Positions 1 to 5,456 of a stretch of 8,575 nucleotides of DNA are shown one piece after another. The translations under genes were made by a program, and so were the position numbers. The stretch comes from Prevotellaceae bacterium UBA3646 (GTDB taxonomy: Bacteria > Bacteroidota > Bacteroidia > Bacteroidales > Bacteroidaceae): NCBI GenBank assembly GCA_002373535.1, contig DFKL01000023.1:1-8575 (forward strand), given 5' to 3'. The first letter of the stretch is position 1; every line of letters starts with the position of its first letter. The notes below the pieces were generated by a model, which worked only from the letters and a program-made list of their open reading frames with translations, was not told the DNA's origin and did not search any database.

Positions 1-608
1 GCACGGGCGCTGATAGCCTCGTTGCGGAACACGCGGCCAGGCGCAATTATGCGTATAGGAGGCTTGTTGTTTTCCATTACACGCACCTGCACCGACGAGG
101 TGTGTGTACGGAGTGCCACTTCCTGGCGTCCTTCCTCTTTCTCTACAAAGAAAGTGTCCTGCATGTCGCGTGCCGGGTGGTCATCGGCAAAGTTCATGCT
201 GCTGTATACGTGCCAGTCGTCTTCTATCTCAGGTCCTTCCGCCAAGGTGAATCCCAGGCGTGAGAAGATGTCGACGATCTCGTTCTTCACGATTGTCAGT
301 GGATGGCGGGTGCCCAGAGGTATGGGGTATGGGGTGCGGGTGAGGTCTATTGCAGGGCCTGACGTCTCGGTCGTAGCAGCATCGTCCTTGAGGTTGTTGA
401 TACGTTCGGTGAGTGCCTGCTTGAGTGTATTCAGCTTCTGGCCCACTTCGCGCTTCCTTTCGGGGGCGACGCTCCTGAACTCTTCCATCAGGTCGTTAAT
501 GATTCCTTTTCGGCCCAGATATTTGATGCGGAGTTTCTCTGCTTCCTCGGCGTTGCGTGCGTGCATCTCGGCCACATCGGCCATCAGTTTCTCTATCTTG
601 TCCAGCAT
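1..608 (-). CDS. pheS: Phenylalanine--tRNA ligase alpha subunit (partial, C-terminus cut by window edge)
   Basis: Alpha subunit of the cytoplasmic class II phenylalanyl-tRNA synthetase (alpha2-beta2 with PheT), which charges tRNA-Phe with phenylalanine using ATP. The first 202 residues are visible. Residues 1-85 form the charged N-terminal coiled-coil region that contacts tRNA. The catalytic domain then begins, with GTRHPL at 99-104 (class II motif 1 region), the very conserved stretch EGPEIEDDWHVYSSMNF at 124-140, DHPARDMQDTFF at 143-154, LRTHTS at 166-171, and motif 2 GRVFRNEA at 191-198. Family members are about 340 residues, so roughly 140 C-terminal residues, including motif 3 and the Phe pocket, lie outside the window. 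The ATG at 608-606 fits the usual family N-terminus; the bases before it (AGAAGAATT) are purine-rich but hold no clear Shine-Dalgarno. The gene is divergent from the lipoprotein gene and has its own promoter-like -7 box. Identity is near certain. Confidence 0.97.
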   Translation of the reverse strand, partial: MLDKIEKLMADVAEMHARNAEEAEKLRIKYLGRKGIINDLMEEFRSVAPERKREVGQKLNTLKQALTERINNLKDDAATTETSGPAIDLTRTPYPIPLGTRHPLTIVKNEIVDIFSRLGFTLAEGPEIEDDWHVYSSMNFADDHPARDMQDTFFVEKEEGRQEVALRTHTSSVQVRVMENNKPPIRIIAPGRVFRNEAISAR

Positions 609-626
609 AATTCTTCTAATTTTCGG

Positions 627-634
627 CAAAGTTA
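627..634 (-). promoter_or_regulatory. Bacteroidota-type -7 promoter element for pheS
   Basis: On the minus strand this reads TAACTTTG, an exact match to the Bacteroidota sigma-ABfr -7 consensus TAnnTTTG. It lies 18 bp upstream of the pheS ATG, which would give a very short leader. The -33 TTG is not perfect: the nearest candidate is TTA (plus positions 657-655) with a 20-bp spacer. By eye it is the only exact TAnnTTTG on the minus strand of this window. Inference from motif and position only. Confidence 0.55.
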
Positions 635-677
635 ATAAATATCGCGGAGAATTGTAATAAATGTCATGGGAAATGTT

Positions 678-685
678 TAATTTTG
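678..685 (+). promoter_or_regulatory. Bacteroidota-type -7 promoter element for the lipoprotein-murB unit
   Basis: TAATTTTG on the plus strand matches the Bacteroidota -7 consensus TAnnTTTG and lies 25 bp upstream of the ATG at 711, a plausible leader length. A possible -33 TTG is at 652-654, but the 23-bp spacer is longer than the usual 19-21 bp, so the upstream half is weak. It faces away from the pheS -7 box with 43 bp between the two, so any -33 elements would interleave. Confidence 0.5.
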
Positions 686-710
686 CGCAGTTTTAGGTAC
701 ATAGCATATA

Positions 711-1565
711 ATGTCAAGAAGAATCTTGGGCGCATTTGCTTTGTTCATGGATATTTGTCTGGGCGGATGCAAATGGGGTGGTGAGACCAGAACCGAAGAG
801 TCGGCTAAGGATACAACCACGACAGACAGCGTAGTTGCGGCGGAACCTGCCTCTCCGGAGGAGGAGATGCTGGAGGAGGCGGCACGCAATCCTCGTGTGG
901 ACGAATTGTTTGATGATTTCCTGTACACCTTCACGCGTGCACGTGGATTTCGCAACTCGCGTATCCACTTTCCTGTGACAGTCACGGAGACGGACGGGAC
1001 GGTACGTCGTGAGAACAGTCGCGAGTGGAGAGACGACATGTCCTTCATGAACGGCGAGTATACGACCAGGTTCTATACATCGGAGCAGCAGAGCGACTAT
1101 GACGAGGATACGACCCTGGTCCGTGCCACTGTGGAGAAGATAGACTTGCATGCCGGGACGATAGTCTCTTATGTGTTCCGGCGCATGGAGGGCAAATGGA
1201 TGCTGACTTCCTGTCAGCACCAGCACATAGAAGAGTCTGACATGGCGGATTTCCTTCAGTTTTATTCGGCCTTCAGTACGGACAGCCTGTATCGTCATGA
1301 GAGTGTCGCAGAGAATCTTAGGGTGTCGATGATGGATCCGGACAACGACGACCAGAAGGTTGACGGAATTATCCGGAAGGAACAGTTCAGTACTATATGC
1401 CCGGAGGTGCCTAACGGTACTATTACCAATATTCGTTTCGGACAGGACTATGCCGGTGCCCAGACCGTTCTGATGCAGAAGACGGGGCAGGGGAACGGCT
1501 TGTGCGAGATTTTTACATTCGAGAAGGGACGTGACGGATGGAAATTGGTGAATTATGAGAATTAG
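711..1565 (+). CDS. Predicted lipoprotein of unknown function, DUF4348-like
   Basis: A 284-residue protein with a short lipoprotein signal: Arg at 3-4, a hydrophobic stretch, and a lipobox LGGC at 17-20, so Cys20 would be lipidated and the protein anchored in the envelope. Asp14 inside the hydrophobic core is unusual. Residues 21-55 are a Thr/Ser/Glu-rich linker. The rest is an acidic, mixed alpha/beta soluble domain with a helical start (about 60-75, DELFDDFLYTFTRAR) and a late strand pair ending GWKLVNYEN. The architecture and the segment VELFDDF-like start followed by FxFxxxxGxWxL near residues 180-190 recall DUF4348 lipoproteins of Bacteroidales; this assignment is from memory of the family, not a search. 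No catalytic motif is visible. The start is fixed by an in-frame TAG at 702-704, just upstream. A nearly full-length antisense reading frame exists but looks like a shadow. murB follows after 36 bp, so the two are probably co-transcribed. Confidence 0.75.
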   Translation: MSRRILGAFALFMDICLGGCKWGGETRTEESAKDTTTTDSVVAAEPASPEEEMLEEAARNPRVDELFDDFLYTFTRARGFRNSRIHFPVTVTETDGTVRRENSREWRDDMSFMNGEYTTRFYTSEQQSDYDEDTTLVRATVEKIDLHAGTIVSYVFRRMEGKWMLTSCQHQHIEESDMADFLQFYSAFSTDSLYRHESVAENLRVSMMDPDNDDQKVDGIIRKEQFSTICPEVPNGTITNIRFGQDYAGAQTVLMQKTGQGNGLCEIFTFEKGRDGWKLVNYEN

Positions 1566-1601
1566 CGGCAAAGGACAATATTGTTAATACCATACCTACA
1601 G

Positions 1602-2651
1602 ATGGAATATACCGACGTATCACTGAAACCGTACAATACTTTTGGCATCGATGTCCGTGCCAGGCGTCTGGTCGTGTATGACGACATAGAGGAGCTGAGG
1701 CGTGTGATAGCTGCACGTGAGGGATTGGATGCCACTCCGGTACTGCACATCGGGAGCGGCAGCAACCTGTTGTTCCTTGGTGACTATGAGGGGCTGGTGC
1801 TGTACTGCAATATCAGGAACCTGGATGTTGTCCGGGAAGACGGGGACAGTATGATCCTTAACGTCGGGGCAGGATGGATAATGGATGATTTCATTGCCGA
1901 ATGTGTACGTAACAGATGGTATGGACTGGAGAACCTCAGCCACATCCCCGGTCAGGTAGGGGCGAGTGCCGTACAGAATATCGGGGCATACGGTGTGGAG
2001 GCTGCTGACAATATCGTGTCTGTCCATTGTGTCGATCTGAATGACGGCTCTGCCCGTACTTTCCTGAAGACAGAATGTAACTACGGCTATCGTCACAGTA
2101 TCTTCAAGGAAGACGGTGTCCGTGGCCGGTATGCTGTGGTCAGTGTAGACTACAGACTGAGCAGGAAATTCGTTCCCCGCCTTGAGTACGGAGGCGTTCT
2201 CAAGGCCTTGGAAGAGAACCATATTTCGGTTTCGGCAGATGTTCCACCAGGGTGGAGACCTCTGACGGCGCAAAACCTGCGTGAGACGATTATCGGTATC
2301 CGCCGGCAAAAGTTGCCTGACCCCAAGATCCTCGGCAACGCAGGCAGTTTCTTCATGAATCCGGTTATACCAAAGGCTCAGTTCGACGTGCTTAGGACAG
2401 AATTTCCAGATATGCCGTCGTACGTTGTGGATGAGGAGCGTGTGAAGGTACCGGCTGGGTGGATGATAGAGCAGTGCGGTTGGAAGGGTCGTTCCCTTGG
2501 TCGTGCGGCCGTGCATGACAGGCAGGCCCTGGTGCTTGTAAACAAGGGTGGAGCGACAGGTAAGGATATCGTTGCTCTCTGTGAGGCGATACGTGCCTCG
2601 GTGCTGAGTAGGTTCGGAATTACGATCAGCCCCGAGGTAAACTTCATATAG
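1602..2651 (+). CDS. murB: UDP-N-acetylenolpyruvoylglucosamine reductase (MurB)
   Basis: Cytoplasmic FAD enzyme that reduces UDP-GlcNAc-enolpyruvate with NADPH to UDP-N-acetylmuramate, the second committed step of peptidoglycan precursor synthesis. The 349 residues match type I (E. coli-like, about 342 aa) MurB. Visible landmarks are the N-terminal YNTFG at 11-15, FAD-binding GSGSNLLF at 51-58 and PGQVGASAVQNIGAYG at 116-131, substrate-binding YGYRHSIFK at 161-169 (Arg164), LGNAGSFFMNP at 244-254 where Ser249 corresponds to the catalytic serine that protonates the enolpyruvyl carbon, AGWMIEQCGWKG at 285-296, and the C-terminal SPEVNFI with Glu345 as the conserved acid. I chose ATG 1602; an in-frame TTG at 1581 would add MLIPYLQ, which the family does not need. 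No Shine-Dalgarno is seen. The 3' end overlaps the convergent hydrolase gene by 8 bp, leaving no room for a terminator between them. Confidence 0.98.
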   Translation: MEYTDVSLKPYNTFGIDVRARRLVVYDDIEELRRVIAAREGLDATPVLHIGSGSNLLFLGDYEGLVLYCNIRNLDVVREDGDSMILNVGAGWIMDDFIAECVRNRWYGLENLSHIPGQVGASAVQNIGAYGVEAADNIVSVHCVDLNDGSARTFLKTECNYGYRHSIFKEDGVRGRYAVVSVDYRLSRKFVPRLEYGGVLKALEENHISVSADVPPGWRPLTAQNLRETIIGIRRQKLPDPKILGNAGSFFMNPVIPKAQFDVLRTEFPDMPSYVVDEERVKVPAGWMIEQCGWKGRSLGRAAVHDRQALVLVNKGGATGKDIVALCEAIRASVLSRFGITISPEVNFI

Positions 2652-3429
2652 TCAGTCCGAGTCCGTCGTAGGCAAGGTGTATGTCTTTCGGGAGCATGGC
2701 TTCTTCGTCGGCATGGCATCCCATGTGATGCGACATGTGTATCAGGTATGTGGGAATGGTGTCGCGGCCGTTCAGGGCTGCAATACGTCTTGAGAAGTCG
2801 CAGGCTTGCTCTACCGTCTGGTGTGTGGGATGCTCGTAGTGCCTTAGTCCATTGACGACCAGCAGTTTTATTCCCTCCAGCAGCTTGACGCTTTCTTCCT
2901 CGATGTCTGTCATGTCCGTGATATATCCTATGTCACCCACGCGATAACCCATTATGGGTAGTTTGCCGTGCATGACTTTCAGGGCAGTGACCTTGATGTC
3001 GCCGACCATTATTACGTCGTGTGGTTTTATGTCGTGCAGTTCCAGTCTGGGTATTCCCGGATATGTGTGACTGACCAGACAGTATGGCAGGCGTTCCCTC
3101 AGGTGCTGCGCACAAAACGGATCGGCGTACATATGTGTCTCTGGCCTGTGGTAGGTGAATGGCCTCAGGTCGTCAATGCCTCCTACATGGTCGTAGTGCT
3201 CGTGTGTAATAAAGACTGCGTCGAAAGGCTTGTCCCAATCTATACGCAGCATCTGTTCACGGAAGTCGGGTCCGCAGTCTATCAGGATGTGTGTGTCTCC
3301 GCTCTCGAACAGGGCCGAGCAGCGCAGCCGCTTGTCATGCGGGTCGGGGCTTGAACATACGGGGCAGTGACATCCCGGTTGCGGTATTCCGCAACTGGTT
3401 CCCGTCCCCAGAAAAGTCATCTTCATCAT
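2644..3429 (-). CDS. MBL-fold metallo-hydrolase, PhnP-like
   Basis: A 261-residue metallo-beta-lactamase-fold phosphodiesterase-type enzyme with no signal peptide, so cytoplasmic. The N-terminus FLGTGTSCGIPQPGCHCPVC (6-25) is the typical start of the PhnP/RNase Z-like branch. Cys20, Cys22 and Cys25 match the three cysteines that, with a histidine, bind a structural zinc in E. coli PhnP. The metal site is HEHYDH at 76-81 (His76, His78, Asp80, His81), His154, Asp172 (YITDM) and the C-terminal HMSHH at 231-235. PhnP hydrolyses 5-phosphoribosyl 1,2-cyclic phosphate, but no phosphonate genes are nearby, so the substrate here is unknown. ATG 3429 is preferred because it forms an ATGA overlap with the stop of the protease gene, suggesting translational coupling; ATGs at 3426 and 3420 are possible alternatives. 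It is the last gene of the minus cluster and converges on murB with an 8-bp overlap. Confidence 0.94.
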   Translation of the reverse strand: MMKMTFLGTGTSCGIPQPGCHCPVCSSPDPHDKRLRCSALFESGDTHILIDCGPDFREQMLRIDWDKPFDAVFITHEHYDHVGGIDDLRPFTYHRPETHMYADPFCAQHLRERLPYCLVSHTYPGIPRLELHDIKPHDVIMVGDIKVTALKVMHGKLPIMGYRVGDIGYITDMTDIEEESVKLLEGIKLLVVNGLRHYEHPTHQTVEQACDFSRRIAALNGRDTIPTYLIHMSHHMGCHADEEAMLPKDIHLAYDGLGLTI

Positions 3430-5033
3430 GGTTTCTCGGGGAATGTCTTGCCTTCGCGTATAATCTCCAGCGAACGCTGTATGGCAGGATCGTCCTGGTT
3501 CAGGAACTGCAGGTATTCCTTCATGTCCATGGCATTGTATATAATGCCGCTGTATATGGCACGGCGGAACAGTGGTGTGCTGCGCGCAAGCATCAGGTTG
3601 CGGCGCTGCAGGCCGTGTTCCTGTCCGTATTGGGCAAACTTCTCCAGTAATCCCTGTCCGTCCATCCATTTCACTATTTCTGCTACGCTTTTCATCTTGT
3701 TCAGCTTCTGGCGGTTGTTGTCCACGACCTCGAAGCAGAACTGGGGGATAAGGCCGGTGTATGCGGCCTGCTTGTAGTATGACGTGATGTTTGTGCTGTC
3801 CTCCGGAACGAATATGTCTGGACGTATTCCGCCGCCGCCGTATACGACACGGCCCAGTGTGGTCTTGAACTCTGGACCGTCCTGCTTGATGCTGTCCTCG
3901 TTGAAGAACTCTCCGCGTTCGTAACGCATGAGCAGGTCTTTTTCGTAGTCCTCTCCGTGACCTTTTGCATACGGCTTCTGGATGCAGCGTCCGCTCGGGG
4001 TGTAATAGCGTGCTATAGTCAGTCGAACGACGCTTCCGTCGCGGAATTCCATAGGCTGCTGTACCAGCCCCTTGCCGAAACTGCGCCGTCCGACTACGAT
4101 ACCGCGGTCGTTGTCTTGTATTGCACCTGCGAATATCTCGCTGGCCGACGCGCTCATCTCGTCTACGAGAACTACGACTGGCAGTTTCTGGAAACTGCCT
4201 CTACCGTCGCTCCGGTAGTCTTCTCTCGGACACTTCCGGCCCTCGGTGTATACGACAAGGCGGTTTGCAGGCAGGAACTCGTTGACCATCTGGATGGCTA
4301 TGTGCATGTATCCGCCACGATTACCTCTGAGGTCTATAATCAGGGACTTCATTCCGCGTATGTTCAACTCTGCCAGTGAACTCAGCATCTCTGCATAGGT
4401 CTGTTCACCGAAACTCTTTACGCGTATATAGCCTACACCGTTTTCTATCATATATGTGGCGTCGATGCTCTCTATGGGGATTTCACCTCGTACGACGTCG
4501 AAAGACAAAGGTTTCGTGTGGCCGTGTCGTTTGACTGTAAGCTTGACGTGTGAGCCGTTCTCTCCCTTCAGGTTCTTCATCACTTCGTCGGATTCCATCT
4601 TGACCAGGGATTTCTTGTCAGCCTTCAGGATGCGGTCGCCGGCCAGCAGTCCGGACTTCTCGGCAGGTCCGCCGTGGATGACGCTCATCACCATTACGGT
4701 ATCATGCTCCATGCGGAAACTTACTCCTATACCGGAGAACGAGCCTTTCAGGTCCTCTTGTGCCTGCTGTGCCTCGCTGGCTGGTATGTAGGCAGAGTGA
4801 GGATCAAGTTCTGCAAGGATCTGGGGCATGGCATCCTCGACCAGGGTGTTCATGTCCACGGTATCTACGTAGTTATTGTCTATGAGCTGCAACAGATAGT
4901 TGAGCTTGTTGCTGCCAACATTTATGATATTCAGTCTGTTACCGCTGAAATGTGAAGCAAAAAATGAACCGATTAAGACGCCGATGACCATGCTTGTGGC
5001 CATGAGCAGGGGAAACATTCTATTCTTTTTCAT
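3426..5033 (-). CDS. S41 family C-terminal processing peptidase (CtpA/Tsp type)
   Basis: A 535-residue serine endopeptidase of family S41 that cleaves proteins from exposed C-termini in the periplasm. Residues 6-27 form one N-terminal hydrophobic segment, a membrane anchor or uncleaved signal. Residues about 40-95 are the helical N-terminal part with LDPHSAYI at 76-83. A PDZ domain spans about 96-182 (GSFSGIGVSF, GGPAEKSGLLAGDRIL). The protease core follows: VGYIRVKSF at 200-208, IIDLRGNRGG at 232-241, and SASASEIFAGAIQD at 294-307. Alignment to E. coli Tsp (Ser430, Lys455) puts the catalytic dyad at Ser296 and Lys321 (SFGKGLVQ), with Gln325 also conserved. GGGIRPDI (400-407) closes the core, and about 125 further helical residues follow. 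The ATG at 5033 lies inside the end of the deaminase gene (14-bp overlap); an ATG at 5057 would add eight polar residues before the anchor and is less likely. The stop overlaps the next gene start (ATGA). Confidence 0.97.
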   Translation of the reverse strand: MKKNRMFPLLMATSMVIGVLIGSFFASHFSGNRLNIINVGSNKLNYLLQLIDNNYVDTVDMNTLVEDAMPQILAELDPHSAYIPASEAQQAQEDLKGSFSGIGVSFRMEHDTVMVMSVIHGGPAEKSGLLAGDRILKADKKSLVKMESDEVMKNLKGENGSHVKLTVKRHGHTKPLSFDVVRGEIPIESIDATYMIENGVGYIRVKSFGEQTYAEMLSSLAELNIRGMKSLIIDLRGNRGGYMHIAIQMVNEFLPANRLVVYTEGRKCPREDYRSDGRGSFQKLPVVVLVDEMSASASEIFAGAIQDNDRGIVVGRRSFGKGLVQQPMEFRDGSVVRLTIARYYTPSGRCIQKPYAKGHGEDYEKDLLMRYERGEFFNEDSIKQDGPEFKTTLGRVVYGGGGIRPDIFVPEDSTNITSYYKQAAYTGLIPQFCFEVVDNNRQKLNKMKSVAEIVKWMDGQGLLEKFAQYGQEHGLQRRNLMLARSTPLFRRAIYSGIIYNAMDMKEYLQFLNQDDPAIQRSLEIIREGKTFPEKP

Positions 5034-5451
5034 CGTCTGCAAGTGGAAGATATTCAACTGTTATTCCGGCACGTCTCAGCAGGTCTATGCCGTCGCTCAG
5101 ACGGTATTCCCGGCCGTATACCACGCGCTTTATCCCGGACTGGATAATCAGTTTGCTGCACTCTATACACGGCGAGTCGGTAACATACAGCGTGGCTCCG
5201 TCCGAATTGTTGCCGCTACGTGCTATTTTGGTGATGGCATTTGCCTCGGCGTGCAAGACGTATGGGAATGTTACGTTATTCTCCTCGCAAATGTTTGGGA
5301 AACCGCTGGGCGTACCATTGTAGCCGTCCGAGATTATCATCTTGTCCTTCACAATCAGGGCTCCCACCTGCCTGCGCTTGCAGTAGCTGTTCTCGCTCCA
5401 GATTTGTGCCATCCGCAGATATCTGCGATCCAATATGCTGCTGTTCTTCAT
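5020..5451 (-). CDS. dCMP deaminase (ComEB-like cytidine/deoxycytidylate deaminase family)
   Basis: A 143-residue zinc deaminase that most likely converts dCMP to dUMP, feeding thymidylate synthesis in the cytoplasm. The zinc and catalytic motifs are intact: HAEANAITK at 67-75 (His67 ligand, Glu69 proton shuttle) and PCIEC at 94-98 (Cys95, Cys98 ligands). GYNGTPSGFPNICEE at 43-57 is the substrate-recognition segment that marks deoxycytidylate deaminases and sets them apart from free cytidine or tRNA deaminases; the usual NxCE appears here as NICE. Length fits the short bacterial dCMP deaminases (about 140-155 aa). Upstream, the M3 peptidase stop is only 5 bp away, and downstream the S41 peptidase starts inside this gene, so expression is almost certainly coupled to both. 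There is no functional link to proteolysis that I can infer. Confidence 0.93.
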   Translation of the reverse strand: MKNSSILDRRYLRMAQIWSENSYCKRRQVGALIVKDKMIISDGYNGTPSGFPNICEENNVTFPYVLHAEANAITKIARSGNNSDGATLYVTDSPCIECSKLIIQSGIKRVVYGREYRLSDGIDLLRRAGITVEYLPLADDEKE

Positions 5452-5456
5452 ATCTA

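Noticed and set aside
321..334. Short tandem repeat tatggggtatgggg
   Set aside because: It lies within pheS and encodes a Pro/Tyr-rich stretch (TPYPIP) that fits the family; only two units.
22..657. Plus-strand open frame of 211 codons over pheS
   Set aside because: It mirrors a clear pheS reading frame and has Ser/Arg-rich, low-information composition.
711..735. Twin-arginine signal suggested by SRRILG at the lipoprotein N-terminus
   Set aside because: The motif is incomplete (no Phe-Leu-Lys after RR) and a lipobox at Cys20 explains the N-terminus as an ordinary Sec lipoprotein signal.
714..1571. Antisense open frame of 285 codons covering the whole lipoprotein gene
   Set aside because: It is slightly longer than the sense gene, but its product is rich in His, Arg and Cys with no domain, signal or family resemblance. 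The sense frame has a lipobox, a promoter-like box and an operon neighbour.
1575..1584. 10-bp perfect palindrome ACAATATTGT between the lipoprotein gene and murB
   Set aside because: Several palindromes of this length are expected by chance in 8.6 kb, and there is no second copy or adjacent promoter box to support an operator.
1637..1644. TACTTTTG, a match to the -7 consensus
   Set aside because: It falls inside the conserved YNTFG codons of murB, downstream of the start, and so cannot drive murB; chance match in coding sequence.
1620..2516. Antisense open frame of 298 codons inside murB
   Set aside because: murB is unmistakable on the plus strand; the antisense frame has shadow-like composition and arises from codon usage that rarely produces antisense stops.
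3430..3669. N-terminal extension of the MBL hydrolase reading frame by 80 codons
   Set aside because: The extension runs inside the S41 protease gene and has no domain; the family begins at the MKMTFLGTG segment, and ATG 3429 overlaps the protease stop.
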